DNA of 64,000 nucleotides. Origin: Bacillus taeanensis (GTDB lineage: Bacteria > Bacillota > Bacilli > Bacillales > UBA6769). The translations under genes were made by a program, and so were the position numbers. Below are positions 36,821-46,600 of this stretch, piece by piece; within the stretch, counting starts at the first letter, position 1; each line of letters opens with the position of its first letter. The notes beneath the pieces were generated by a model that saw nothing but the letters and a program-made list of their open reading frames with translations, was not told the origin of the DNA and ran no database searches. Where the stretch lies: assembly GCF_003318295.1 (NCBI RefSeq), contig NZ_QOCW01000023.1:1-64000 (forward strand). Reading direction: 5' to 3'.

Positions 36821-37225
36821 AGCATATTCAATAAAATCAATTAGATTGTCTACCACTTCATCCAGGTCCTCTTTTATTTCATGTTCCCATACTCTCTTCA
36901 AGTGCCAATGATTTTTTTTATAATATTCATTTACTTCGATGTCCCGATTTTTATTTCGTTCTAACTTTTTATCCCAGTACTCTTGATTGCTTTTAGGCCT
37001 GTTTCCATGTTGTTCACACGCATGCCAAAAACAGGAGTCAATAAAAATTACGACTTTATATTTCTTAATAGAAATATCAGGCTTTCCAAATAATGATTTA
37101 TCATTCTTTCTAAAACGCATTCCTCTTTTCCATAGTTCTCGGGAAACCCGGTTCTCTAATTTCGATTGGGAACCAATGGCCTGCATATTTTTTCTGCGCT
37201 GTTCTTTGGAAAATAAATCTCCCAT
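36803..37225 (-). CDS. vsr: Very short patch repair endonuclease Vsr
   Basis: A 140-aa Vsr protein, the nickase that repairs T:G mismatches arising from deamination of 5-methylcytosine. Characteristic stretches are RRKNMQAIGSQSKLENRVSR, KSLFGKPDI with catalytic Asp50, and VVIFIDSCFWHAC with the zinc/active-site His and Cys. Length is normal. The start follows GAGGG. It lies between endonuclease and methyltransferase on the opposite strand, as expected when the cassette's methylase makes 5-methylcytosine. Confidence 0.95.
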   Translation of the reverse strand: MGDLFSKEQRRKNMQAIGSQSKLENRVSRELWKRGMRFRKNDKSLFGKPDISIKKYKVVIFIDSCFWHACEQHGNRPKSNQEYWDKKLERNKNRDIEVNEYYKKNHWHLKRVWEHEIKEDLDEVVDNLIDFIEYAKKGGF

Positions 37226-37432
37226 ATAAATCCCTCACTATTCCCTGTTTTCTTGCTGTGAGAATTCATAATTGTTTCCATCACAAGTTTAACTTATATA
37301 ATACCCAATAATAAAATTGTTTAAAATTGAACTTAGGGGCTGCTTTTTTCATCTTAAAAGTGTAAAATGAATAGCATATAAGTATGCTAGAACATATTTT
37401 CTATTATTGAATCATACTGCTAAGGAGCGATA

Positions 37433-38608
37433 TTGAATATGATATTTAAAAAAGGAGAACTCTTTAACGGTCCTGGCGGCTTAAGCTTAGGAGCCAAAAA
37501 CGCAGGTTTTGTGCATCCAGAGACTGGCGAAGAATGGCGTATTGATCACTTGTGGGCAAATGACTATGATCCTGCTGCCTGCGAGACTTATCGATTAAAT
37601 ATTTGTGGCGATATTAATGATCAATCTGTTCACTGCGGACCCGTGGAACAACTTCCAATTGGAGACAGAACAATACTTGGTGATATTGATTGTTTGGCAT
37701 TTGGCTTTCCATGTAATGACTATAGTCAAGTAGGGGAAAAGCATGGTCTTAACGGTACCTTTGGCCCGTTATATTCTTACGGTGTTAAAGTGTTGAAAGA
37801 TTACCAGCCTAAATTCTTTGTTGCTGAAAATGTTGGCGGCCTTCAAAGCGCTAATGAAGGACAAGCATTTATTAAAATTCTCACAGAACTTGAGGAATGC
37901 GGATATCAATTGACTCCTCACCTATACAAATTTGAAGAATACGGAGTTCCGCAGGCTAGACACCGTATTATTATTGTGGGAATTAGAAATGATTATGCAT
38001 CTCAAGGAATTGAGTTCAAAGTTCCAGCACCCACAACTCCGAAGGAATATAAAACTTGCTATGAAGCTATTACAAGTCCGCCTATTCCAGAAGATGCACC
38101 AAACAATGAATTGACAAAACATACTCAGAAGGTAAAGGAAATGCTCAGTCATATTCCAGCTGGCGAAAATGCCTGGTATCTCGGCATTCCCGAACATTTG
38201 CGTCTGAAAGTAAAAGGAGCAAGACTAAGTTCGATTTACAAACGATTAGATCCAGAACGACCTGCCTATACAGTTACTGGAAGTGGCGGCGGAGGTACTC
38301 ATATGTATCATTGGGAAGAGTTACGAGCATTAACAAATCGCGAACGTGCAAGACTCCAGACATTTCCGGATGATTTTGCTTTTTGTGGAAACAAAGAAGC
38401 TGTACGAAAACAGATAGGAATGGCAGTTCCTGCTCATGGAGCACAAATTGTATTTGAAGCTATACTTAAATCCTTTGCAGGCATGGAATATCCTTCTGTA
38501 CCACCTGCACCGAAATTACAACTCGAAAATCTACGTGGAAAACGGAAGATCACAATAGAAGAAATTCAAGAACAACATTCTAATGAAAAGGAAGCTATTC
38601 CTAACTAG
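37433..38608 (+). CDS. DNA (cytosine-5-)-methyltransferase
   Basis: A 391-aa m5C methyltransferase. Motif I is ELFNGPGGLSLGAKNAG, motif IV is AFGFPCNDYSQVG with catalytic Cys94 and Asn in place of the usual Gln, motif VI is ENV (132-134), motif VIII is QARHRIIIVG, and motif IX/X are RLQTFPDDF and KQIGMAVP. It protects host DNA against the endonuclease at 35137. Start: TTG 37433 (5 nt from AAGGAG) or ATG 37439 (11 nt); both fit poorly. The short variable region (about 185-290) holds the target-recognition domain. Confidence 0.93.
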   Translation: MNMIFKKGELFNGPGGLSLGAKNAGFVHPETGEEWRIDHLWANDYDPAACETYRLNICGDINDQSVHCGPVEQLPIGDRTILGDIDCLAFGFPCNDYSQVGEKHGLNGTFGPLYSYGVKVLKDYQPKFFVAENVGGLQSANEGQAFIKILTELEECGYQLTPHLYKFEEYGVPQARHRIIIVGIRNDYASQGIEFKVPAPTTPKEYKTCYEAITSPPIPEDAPNNELTKHTQKVKEMLSHIPAGENAWYLGIPEHLRLKVKGARLSSIYKRLDPERPAYTVTGSGGGGTHMYHWEELRALTNRERARLQTFPDDFAFCGNKEAVRKQIGMAVPAHGAQIVFEAILKSFAGMEYPSVPPAPKLQLENLRGKRKITIEEIQEQHSNEKEAIPN

Positions 38609-38660
38609 AGATACTTTCTCTTTTTTATCCAATTTTTCAAAAGTCTTAATACAAGATAAC

Positions 38661-38699
38661 AAAAAACCGATTTCCTGTTGCCAGGTATCGGCTTTTTTT
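38661..38699. terminator. Bidirectional terminator after the methyltransferase gene
   Basis: A run of A, then CCGAT-TT-CCTG paired with CAGG-T-ATCGG, then TTTTTTT. It serves the methyltransferase gene and the convergent small gene. Confidence 0.75.
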
Positions 38700-38700
38700 G

Positions 38701-38922
38701 TTATTCATAAATTTTTATAATGGCTTTATCTTCTAAGATCTCATATTCAAAATTACATTTCATTCCCTTTAAGGTCGAAGCTACAAATTCTCCAACCTCA
38801 TCAAAATCCATATACTCATCTTCTGTAAACTCAACAACCGTAACCTCTTCATCTTCCAGAATCGCATGAGCTAATTTTTGAAAAACATCAGCCATTCCTA
38901 TTATTGTAAATCCTTGCTTCAT
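38701..38922 (-). CDS. Small acidic hypothetical protein
   Basis: A 73-aa acidic protein, MKQGFTIIGMADVFQKLAHA at its start, then a strand-rich half ending KAIIKIYE. GGGGAGTG lies 5 nt before the ATG at 38922; the longer in-frame start at 38985 has no site. It reads like a small plasmid or phage-type protein. Function unknown. Confidence 0.6.
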   Translation of the reverse strand: MKQGFTIIGMADVFQKLAHAILEDEEVTVVEFTEDEYMDFDEVGEFVASTLKGMKCNFEYEILEDKAIIKIYE

Positions 38923-39076
38923 TTTTTCACTCCCCTTTATCAGAATAAAATATTTACATCCATATAATACAATGTGAAAATGCATCTGAACTATAGTTTA
39001 ATAATTGATTCAACTAATCGTGCTGTCATTTTCGACAACTCCTTTCTTTGTTTGACATCTCCAAATCTTTGCGAAA
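38923..39076. other. Non-coding leader of the hairpin region
   Basis: No gene found. The DNA runs into the large hairpin at 39077. The whole 38923-39648 stretch lacks a convincing protein gene. Confidence 0.5.
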
Positions 39077-39178
39077 AGGACTGTCAAGGGGCTTGAAGTT
39101 TGTGAAGTTTTTTGAACGATCTCCTCAAAAAACTTCACAAACTTTGCTGAGCAAAGCGAAGCACCCCTTTACTGTCCT
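39077..39178. other. About 100-nt hairpin
   Basis: A perfect 20-bp stem (39096-39115 with 39125-39144, 9-nt loop) is enclosed by a second stem (39077-39091 with 39164-39178, two mismatches). Such size and symmetry fit a single-strand origin, a structured RNA or a recombination target. Confidence 0.7.
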
Positions 39179-39241
39179 AATGAGCAAATGATTATACTTA
39201 GGAGAACAAAGAAGGAAAGGGACTCGCAACAAAAAGCAAAG

Positions 39242-39317
39242 CGATGATTCCAAACTGCTGCATTGGCAGCGTGCTGGAATCGAAGCGTACTGAATCATTG
39301 CGTAGCATTGATTCAGT
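39242..39317. other. Two further hairpins
   Basis: CGATGATTCCA (39242-39252) pairs with TGGAATCG (39275-39282), with CTGC/GCAG inside. ACTGAATCA (39289-39297) pairs exactly with TGATTCAGT (39309-39317). They continue the structured region begun at 39077. Confidence 0.55.
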
Positions 39318-39648
39318 CGTCTTGCAAAGGCTCGATGCCTACAGCAAGGCGTATAGCATTTCTTTCAATTTTTAGTAGCGATTACTCTCTTCAAATATTG
39401 CGACCGATTTCCGGAAAACACTGTACTTATATTAGCTGGTATTGTTGAAGAATATAAAACTTCTATATAATAGCTCCTATTATAGTTTTATTTTTGGCGC
39501 TAAGTTCTGATACCTTTCAACACATTGATAATTCAACACTTCCAAAATAGTGTCAAAACTTTTAAGTTATAACACAGAGAAAGCATAAAAAAAGAGCCGA
39601 TTCCTATCAACTCTCTATCTCCAATCGAAAATACTTATGCATAATGTT

Positions 39649-40128
39649 TTATAACTCGTAAGGCTCTGTAGGGGTCTCGATCTTTTTCTCCCCAATACCG
39701 AGACGACGCTCAATAGCTACTTTCATCATTTCGTATTGATGGATAAGACTGATTTGATTTTGCTTTGGTGTATAACATGAAACAGTCCTGATTTTTCCGT
39801 CTTTATTCGTAAAAGTAATATGTAACTCTCCGTAATGGCGAGTGACTCCTATACCTCCACTACCTCTAATCGTTTGAACTTTCTTATGAGCCCTTACATC
39901 ATTAACACGACCAATCGGTATAATTGCGAGTTCATTAATAGTAATCTGATCTCCGCTCACTTTAATAGTCGATACTTTATTAGGGTCAATTCCCTCGGCT
40001 CCTGTTATCTTTCCATAAGCACTAATTTTACCTTTAGGAGACTTTTGATAGTCGTCCATTTTCTTAACTGCATAAAAACAGAGAGAAGCCAAGACCATTA
40101 AACTTACTATTATTAAAAATGAAAGCAT
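39649..40128 (-). CDS. Membrane-anchored hypothetical protein
   Basis: A 159-aa protein. One N-terminal membrane helix (about 2-20, LSFLIIVSLMVLASLCFY) is followed by a soluble, beta-rich domain facing outside or inside the membrane. GGGGGAG precedes the ATG. It contains no motif I know. It stands first among the minus-strand genes leading into the coupling-protein and relaxase cluster. Confidence 0.65.
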   Translation of the reverse strand: MLSFLIIVSLMVLASLCFYAVKKMDDYQKSPKGKISAYGKITGAEGIDPNKVSTIKVSGDQITINELAIIPIGRVNDVRAHKKVQTIRGSGGIGVTRHYGELHITFTNKDGKIRTVSCYTPKQNQISLIHQYEMMKVAIERRLGIGEKKIETPTEPYEL

Positions 40129-40357
40129 AACATCTCCCCCTTGATTTAGAGACCCCTCACGCCTGACACTCTTCCAGCGTATGAAACGAAATTATATAAC
40201 TGCTCCTATTTGCAAATATACAAACCGCTGTCTATTATCGTATAGCCTAGTGTATACGTGCAAACGTTGATATTACAGTATTTTACGTTCCTTTTGTCTA
40301 TGATTTTTCTATATTTACATTTTTTAAACAAAAACAATCTTTCGTTTAAAAAAGGGG

Positions 40358-41248
40358 TTAATTATCTTCTTCGGAATACGTAAGTTTGTACATAGCAATA
40401 CCTAAATAAATGAATAATGCTAATAATTGGCTGAAAAACAAGAAAAGAATGAAACGTTTAGTTAAACTGTCATCATAAGTATCTATCGGATAAGGTAGAA
40501 GGGTACTAGGATAAACAATGCCGACAATACTAGCGTAAACCAATACAGCAAGACCACTCCATATCCATTTAGGTTTTCCATAATCATTAAGTATCTTTAA
40601 TTGTTCCTTTTTTTGAAGTTCCAAAATTTTAACATCATCTTTCAAGCGATTACGTTCCTTCTTTTTATCTTTATAATCTGTATTTGAAACAAGGTTACCT
40701 GGATTTATTGATTGATAAATGCCTCCTGGAGAAAAACCAAAGACATCAGTCGTTTTTGGTTGAGTTAATTCATCAATTACTTCAAAAGCCCTTTCGTACC
40801 ATTCTTTTCGATTGGGATATTTAAAATCATCGAATTCTTTATTAAAATCACTAAAAGTATCATATATTTTGTCCATACTTCCCATCTTCTCAAACATTTC
40901 ATTAGTAATACCGCTTAATTCTTCAAAATGAGGTTCTAATTCTTCTTTGGATAAATATGTGTAGTCATCCTCTTTAATAATGTCTTCCAAGGACTTACCT
41001 TCAATGATTCTTTTGATATTTTCCTTCGTCACAAAATCATCTAAATCATCTTCGAATAAATAGTTTTCAATGTTGTTAATAATTTCTTGTTTTGCAAATA
41101 TATCATTGTTAATTTCTCTAATTTTTCTTTTTATTCCATTCTGCTCACTAGATATTGATATAACCCTACTGACCAAGAACCCTCCAATAATAGCTACTAA
41201 AGCAGCAGTCGAAGTAGTGATAGTTGTTATTAAAGTGTTTAAATCCAT
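40358..41248 (-). CDS. Membrane protein with cytoplasmic coiled-coil domain
   Basis: A 296-aa protein with an N-terminal membrane helix (about 9-28), a charged helical/coiled-coil middle (about 30-215), and two closely spaced C-terminal helices (about 228-248 and 262-286). The start follows AGGGGAG. The layout resembles small effector or sensor membrane proteins, but no family is recognised. It is flanked by plasmid genes and a decayed HTH gene. Confidence 0.65.
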   Translation of the reverse strand: MDLNTLITTITTSTAALVAIIGGFLVSRVISISSEQNGIKRKIREINNDIFAKQEIINNIENYLFEDDLDDFVTKENIKRIIEGKSLEDIIKEDDYTYLSKEELEPHFEELSGITNEMFEKMGSMDKIYDTFSDFNKEFDDFKYPNRKEWYERAFEVIDELTQPKTTDVFGFSPGGIYQSINPGNLVSNTDYKDKKKERNRLKDDVKILELQKKEQLKILNDYGKPKWIWSGLAVLVYASIVGIVYPSTLLPYPIDTYDDSLTKRFILFLFFSQLLALFIYLGIAMYKLTYSEEDN

Positions 41249-41386
41249 AGTTCTTCTCCCCTAAATACATAAACAGTTTTTAATTCTTTAAAGTCCTTAA
41301 ATAAGTAAATAAATGCGGGATAAAAGATTGTTTAAAAACCCTTGTCCATTTAAATAAGTGTTTATAGGGACACACCCTGCATATTT

Positions 41387-41705
41387 TTATATTTTCTTTA
41401 AAAGACGACTAATTGTCGATTGATTTAACTCTAATTTCTCGGCTATCTCTTTTTGAGTATCGTTAGGATATCGTTCTAAAGCTTTACGCAATAGAAATAG
41501 CTTATCCTCGGTCTTTTCTCGCTCCTACTCTAGATAATCCTCACAAGACATAAAGCCCTTTTCTCTACGCTCCTCTCTCTTCCTTTCAAGTACAGCTATA
41601 AAAATTAGATAAATGGGGTATTTTTGAAGCGTGGCCCTTGAAACCCCGAATCGTTTCCGTACCCCTTAATGAATCCAAAATGTTATCTAATAATTCAAAT
41701 CTCAT
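41387..41705 (-). pseudogene. Frameshifted HTH protein
   Basis: A start with GGGGGGGAC at 41705 reads MRFELLDNILDSLRG. Continuing needs a frame change to GVSRATLQKYPIYLIF, then a stop in frame (at CEDYLE), then EREKTEDKLFLLRKALERYP and TQKEIAEKLELNQSTISRLL. The last part is a clear HTH of the AsnC/sigma-region-4 type. One frameshift and one nonsense codon break the gene. Confidence 0.55.
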
Positions 41706-41801
41706 AATGTCCCCCCCATAGTTACTTCAATTTATCTAATACGATGTATCACCAGCATTTCGTTGTGTGCTCATTTTTACACCCCCTACACTTTGCCCCC
41801 C

Positions 41802-42167
41802 TTAAAATTCATTTCTTATCAGGCTTGATTTATAGTTTATCAATCTATAAAGTAACGCAATGATATGAATAAGTAAAAAAATCGGTGCAAATTGAATTGA
41901 AATAGCTAATTTGATACTCCACCACACAATATATATAATTCCGGGAATAATCCAAAATCCTTTTGTCAATCGTGACATCATGTATTCGATTGTTCGAAAT
42001 CCAAAAGGAACACAAAACATCCAAAAACCGATAACAATGGACACTAACAGTAATTGGTCTTGAGTTAAGGTAGAACCACCAAAACGAAAACAAACAATGC
42101 CTGATACTATTCCTAGCAGCAAGGGAAACCGAAAAGTCCTCCAAACTTCCGTCCTAGCATAGCTCAT
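41802..42167 (-). CDS. Small polytopic membrane protein, conjugation cluster
   Basis: A 121-aa protein with about four hydrophobic segments (residues about 13-30, 38-57, 70-90, 92-112). AGGAGGG lies upstream of the ATG. Its start is 0.2 kb... its stop is the end of the coupling-protein transcript: the gene lies 44 bp after the T4CP stop in the same direction and is probably co-transcribed. Small hydrophobic proteins often accompany VirD4 proteins; exact role unknown. Confidence 0.6.
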   Translation of the reverse strand: MSYARTEVWRTFRFPLLLGIVSGIVCFRFGGSTLTQDQLLLVSIVIGFWMFCVPFGFRTIEYMMSRLTKGFWIIPGIIYIVWWSIKLAISIQFAPIFLLIHIIALLYRLINYKSSLIRNEF

Positions 42168-42210
42168 GTTTCATGCCCTCCTTTTTGATTTTCAAAAGCG
42201 AAACCTACTC

Positions 42211-44439
42211 TCAACTTCTAACATGGCTGCTATGGCTGCTATGACTGTTCATTAACTCCATTTCCTTTTTTAAATGATTCACGGTTTGCGAAGTATCCGT
42301 TAGCATCTCAACAGCTTCAAAATCCGCCTCAAATTCATCTAACATGTCATCATGGCTCCTAGTTTCTTTGCGTTTTTCTTCTTCTTTTTTCACATTTTCA
42401 GTGGTATTCTTAAAATCTTGTACGGCATTTTTATCAATCTGAATATCCTTCAATTCATTTGGAAGTTTGCTGGTCGCTTCCTCTTCAACACTTTCTGCAG
42501 CTTCATTTTCTCCTTGATTTTCAAGAGAACTTCCATCTTTCACTTCCGATTGCTGTTCCTTCGTTTCAGCTTCTTGTTCGATCGAGGACAATCCGTAATG
42601 TTGTTTTTGGTATTCTTCAAAAGAAAAATCTTTCTTTTTATTACTTGCATCTTCTGTGAATAATGGATCTTTATAGCCTAATTTTTTTCTAGAATGATGA
42701 TAATTATATTCTCTGTTCTTTGTGAGTAAATCACCATAAACCTCATACTGATAGGCTTTTTCTATTTCCATCACATCATGACCTGCAATAAGGAGATAAG
42801 CCTGATTCTTCTTCATCTTCAACAGTTCACCAGCTGTAACAAGATCACGCTCGACAAATTGATCATTTTTGCTAACACTTCTGCTGCCTTTAGAAATGGT
42901 GATCGATTCAGCTTTATGTTTGACTGTGGTTTTGCCAAAACGTTCAGAAATGATTTTTGCTGTTTCTTTCTCATTGACCCTCAAAATCAGTTGACTATCA
43001 TGTGTAGAAATAATTCCTCTTGCACCTTTTTCTCCATAAAGCTTGTCATCTTGCAGTTGTGAAATATCTTGAATGATGGTGTGCATATACATGAGAAGTC
43101 CCCTGCAAGTACTTAGAACCTCTTTATACGCATCGATCTTTCCGATATTCGGGAATTCATCCCAAATAAAGTTGACCGGTGTGTGGAGTGTATTGGATTC
43201 ATTCTGGGCAGCCAGCATATAAAATCGATCAATCATCTGGTTAAAGAAAACGCTCGTCAAGGCTCTGTATGGATTTGATGGCACTTGAATTTTTACATAC
43301 AAAATACTTTTGCCGTCTTGGAATTGATCAAAGGTGAAATCACTTTTCTTCGTCATTTCTTTAATTCTGCTTAATTGGAAGATTCCAATGGCACTGTCAA
43401 ACGACGCAATCACAGAAGCTCTTGTATTTCCGGCTAAACCATCTAAAACCGATGTTAACAAGCCATATGCAGGATGATCTTTTGGCAGCAATTCTAAGAA
43501 TTTTTCACATTTTTCCGGGTCTTTGACACTCGTATTGTAAACAGTGATAAGGGTTGCCATATTAGCTTCTACCTTTGGATAGGTAGCTTTGATATAAACC
43601 ATCAGTGCAGCTAACAGTTTTTGAGCACGTTCTGAGAAGAAATCTTCTTTACCATCTTTTGTACTGCTGCTGACAATGTTTTTACTAACCTTTTGAGCGT
43701 CTTCATCAGTGAGGATTAAATCGAGTGGATTATAGGAAGCTTCAGAAAAATGAACAAAATCAATCGTATAGACTTTATATCCTTGATCTCGCTTTAGTTG
43801 GTGAGTTAACGTGTAGTTTTCCCCCTTTGGATCAATCGCAATTAATGATTGCGTACGAATATTGATGATGTTCGTAATCACATAACTTTGACCCTTCCCA
43901 CTACCTGGTGAACCCACAACTAAAACATTCTTATTATCAATTTCAGTACCGTCATGAATAATCAATAGTTTATTTTCATTGGGTACTTTTCCTAGCACAA
44001 TGCCTTCTTCAACGTTCTTTAAACTATTTTTAAAGTCACCTGGAATATATTCATTTTTATTCGATAAGACTTGGCCATTTATAGCGTTAGTTGGATCTTC
44101 CAATTTGTTCGTGCCATGCAAACCAAACTCCGAAGCATCATCATATTGTTTCTCAAATAAACTTTCTCTTCTCAAATAGAGAAAAAAAGCAAAGAATAAG
44201 ATCGGTACAATAATACCAATCATCTTCAAATTTGGATCTCCGTAAGTGAAAGTTAAAATATCGGATACCCTACTATAATTCTGCACAAAATCTTCAAATT
44301 TAAATTCAAGTGATTTTACATTCATCATATGAAACAGGAAAGCAAACACACTATAAGAAATGAAAATAGACAAAACCGCACAAACAGATACAAGAGGTTT
44401 CCAGCTCTTTTTAAGCTTTCTCTTTTTTCTAATTGTCAC
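42211..44439 (-). CDS. Type IV coupling protein (VirD4/TraG family)
   Basis: A 742-aa hexameric ATPase that links the relaxosome to the transfer channel. Two N-terminal membrane helices (about 18-38 and 73-92) precede a VirD4 ATPase with Walker A GSPGSGKG (176-183) and Walker B FIWDEFPNIGKI (about 420). The acidic C-terminal tail (about 600-742) is expanded and ends in SHSSHSSH repeats. I prefer the GTG at 44439 since the GTG at 44448 overlaps the ribosome binding site. It lies 15 bp after the relaxase gene, forming one operon. Confidence 0.92.
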   Translation of the reverse strand: MTIRKKRKLKKSWKPLVSVCAVLSIFISYSVFAFLFHMMNVKSLEFKFEDFVQNYSRVSDILTFTYGDPNLKMIGIIVPILFFAFFLYLRRESLFEKQYDDASEFGLHGTNKLEDPTNAINGQVLSNKNEYIPGDFKNSLKNVEEGIVLGKVPNENKLLIIHDGTEIDNKNVLVVGSPGSGKGQSYVITNIINIRTQSLIAIDPKGENYTLTHQLKRDQGYKVYTIDFVHFSEASYNPLDLILTDEDAQKVSKNIVSSSTKDGKEDFFSERAQKLLAALMVYIKATYPKVEANMATLITVYNTSVKDPEKCEKFLELLPKDHPAYGLLTSVLDGLAGNTRASVIASFDSAIGIFQLSRIKEMTKKSDFTFDQFQDGKSILYVKIQVPSNPYRALTSVFFNQMIDRFYMLAAQNESNTLHTPVNFIWDEFPNIGKIDAYKEVLSTCRGLLMYMHTIIQDISQLQDDKLYGEKGARGIISTHDSQLILRVNEKETAKIISERFGKTTVKHKAESITISKGSRSVSKNDQFVERDLVTAGELLKMKKNQAYLLIAGHDVMEIEKAYQYEVYGDLLTKNREYNYHHSRKKLGYKDPLFTEDASNKKKDFSFEEYQKQHYGLSSIEQEAETKEQQSEVKDGSSLENQGENEAAESVEEEATSKLPNELKDIQIDKNAVQDFKNTTENVKKEEEKRKETRSHDDMLDEFEADFEAVEMLTDTSQTVNHLKKEMELMNSHSSHSSHVRS

Positions 44440-44454
44440 GATTAACACGCTCCT

Positions 44455-46479
44455 TTATTCAAGGTATAAATCATCATCTCTATGTCTCTTTTTACGATTC
44501 TTCTTAGCTTTTTTCTCTTTCGTTTTCGCCTGTTCACTGTTTTGAATGTGACCCACAGCACCTAAAATACCTGACACAATATCTTGTTGTGGAGAACCAA
44601 AAATATTTAATTTTTCACTAGCAAAGTCATGATCCCTATCCATTCTTTCCTCCGTATCATTCACAACCTTCCTTCCTTGATTAAAGTTTTTGTCACGCTG
44701 CTTTTCAATCATGGATTCATCATTGTAGTAATAAGAAATTAATTCTTCGTATGACATTTTCTCAAGATCATGTTGAGAAACCATTTGATTGTTTCCTGCA
44801 AAATCACGTTGAATTTGCTGAACCATTGAAGGTTCGATTTGACTTAATAACTCGTTATAATGATCACGAATCTTTTCAGACTTTAACAAGTGAATGTATC
44901 GATCAGCATTTGGATTAGACTCATTTTGCTTAATCTCTCTTTGCACCTTTTGAATGGATCTTTCAGTAATAATAAGCGATTGATGATATTTTTTAGCTAA
45001 TGACATGTAATCAATATCAGCGTATGAAACAGCAGATTTTTGATAGTCACCTTTGATCTGATCCATTCTGATATAACGATGATGAAGAGCTGAATCAACC
45101 GCAAAACCTTTTTCATCAGAAGTGAATTGATCGGCTGCTTCTTTTCCATATACTTCTTCAAAGGTGCGATTCACAATGTCCTTTTGAGTGTTATAAACAA
45201 AATTTGCACTCTCTTTTTCCTTCACAAAAGCATGAAACTGTGAATTGAATTTTTCGCTATTTGCTTTTAAATCGGCTAACTTTTCGCTAATGATCGTTTT
45301 AAATTCATTCGCTTCTTTTGGTAAACCATACATGGTGACAAAAGAAGGATCTTCTTTATATTTTTTAACCATTAATTGATAGAAATTTTTCTGAGTATCT
45401 AGATTGATTTTTTCTCGCTGCAAGTAATCATTCCATTTTGAATTCACCTCTACCATCGAGTTATTCACTTCTTTAGCAGCCTGATACGTTAGATTCGATA
45501 AAAACTGTCCATGAACATTTTTTGCTTTTCGCAATACGGTCTTTATGGATTGTTTTTGAATATCATTCAAATGATTTTCAATGTGTTGAACATACTTTTT
45601 GTAAATGGATTGAATACTAGTGATTTGCTGAGATTCCATCTCTTTTTTGTATTGGATGGCTTCATTTTCTTTTCTGATTTCCTCGTTATATTCGCCCCAT
45701 TTTGTAACAGGTTTATAAGGAATACCAAGAGCTTTAGCCTTTTCTTTTTCTTGTTTTTCCAATTCATAATTTCTTCTGGATAAACGTTTTGTTGCTTCTT
45801 TATCTAAACCTTGTTTTTCATAAGAACGATGATCAAAATATTTATGAATCTTATTTAATTCAGCATATTTATTATGGATTCTAGCCCAAGAACTTCGTTG
45901 ATTTTCTAAAAATTCTTTTGAATCCCAATTCGTTAAAGGAACCGTTTTATATACCTTCCAACCTTTTTCATTTCTCATTTCATTCCCGTTCTTGTCTAGC
46001 TTAGGAATGTTTTTCTTTTTATCTCCCCATGTCCCATCTTCGTTAAAAGGACGAACGGTACAAAGAATATGTACGTGAGGATTATGTTCACGATCGAAAT
46101 GAATATGAACATCTGCCACCATGCCTTGATCGGTTAAATTTTCTTTCACAAATTCTTTTGTCATTTCTACGTAATGATCTTTCGGAAAACCAAGAGGCAG
46201 TGATAGTTTTAAATCTCTATGCGTTCTCCAGTTTGATCCCTTTTCATTCTTTTTAACTTCATTCCAAAGTCTTTCACGATTGAGAGTCCATTCAGGAGCA
46301 TGTGAAGGTTTCATAATAAAAGACAAAGGTTTGATTTCATGGTCCTTAAAATTATGATGACGATCTTCTGCTTCATCAAATAATTTTTCATCTGCACAAT
46401 AGGCAGCATACGCCACACAGTTTTGATCTGATTTCTTTTTTGGTTGACTTGAAAACATGAAATAGCCTTGTTCACTCAT
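44455..46479 (-). CDS. MobA/MobL-family (MOBQ) conjugative relaxase
   Basis: A 674-aa relaxase that nicks oriT and leads the strand into the recipient. Its N-terminal domain (about 1-215) has the HUH motif DVHIHFDREHNPHVHIL (about 123-139), with His127/132/135/137, plus an early catalytic Tyr candidate near residues 24-27. The middle is a long charged coiled coil (about 240-520). The start at 46479 follows AGGTGA. It is transcribed away from the candidate oriT immediately upstream and overlaps nothing; the coupling protein follows by 15 bp. Confidence 0.93.
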   Translation of the reverse strand: MSEQGYFMFSSQPKKKSDQNCVAYAAYCADEKLFDEAEDRHHNFKDHEIKPLSFIMKPSHAPEWTLNRERLWNEVKKNEKGSNWRTHRDLKLSLPLGFPKDHYVEMTKEFVKENLTDQGMVADVHIHFDREHNPHVHILCTVRPFNEDGTWGDKKKNIPKLDKNGNEMRNEKGWKVYKTVPLTNWDSKEFLENQRSSWARIHNKYAELNKIHKYFDHRSYEKQGLDKEATKRLSRRNYELEKQEKEKAKALGIPYKPVTKWGEYNEEIRKENEAIQYKKEMESQQITSIQSIYKKYVQHIENHLNDIQKQSIKTVLRKAKNVHGQFLSNLTYQAAKEVNNSMVEVNSKWNDYLQREKINLDTQKNFYQLMVKKYKEDPSFVTMYGLPKEANEFKTIISEKLADLKANSEKFNSQFHAFVKEKESANFVYNTQKDIVNRTFEEVYGKEAADQFTSDEKGFAVDSALHHRYIRMDQIKGDYQKSAVSYADIDYMSLAKKYHQSLIITERSIQKVQREIKQNESNPNADRYIHLLKSEKIRDHYNELLSQIEPSMVQQIQRDFAGNNQMVSQHDLEKMSYEELISYYYNDESMIEKQRDKNFNQGRKVVNDTEERMDRDHDFASEKLNIFGSPQQDIVSGILGAVGHIQNSEQAKTKEKKAKKNRKKRHRDDDLYLE

Positions 46480-46509
46480 TATGATTCACCTCACTTGTTT
46501 TTTATTTTT

Positions 46510-46600
46510 CTCCCGAAGGGTAATCGCCAAAGGCGAAAGGGGTTTACCCATTTACACGATGATTTTTATCGTGCGTAAATGGGCGTTGCTCTTACCAACG
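46510..46600. other. Candidate oriT
   Basis: Between the divergent relaxase and accessory genes. GGGTAA and TTACCC flank a TCGCC-AA-AGGCGA core (about 46518-46549). Next is an inverted repeat CCCATTTACACGAT (46547-46560) with ATCGTGCGTAAATGGG (46568-46583, two-base bulge). Nested inverted repeats beside a relaxase gene are the normal oriT layout. The nick site is not identifiable. Confidence 0.6.

Noticed and set aside
39263..39448. Open reading frame of 61 codons in the hairpin region
   Set aside because: Overlaps the hairpins, has no ribosome binding site and no recognisable homology.
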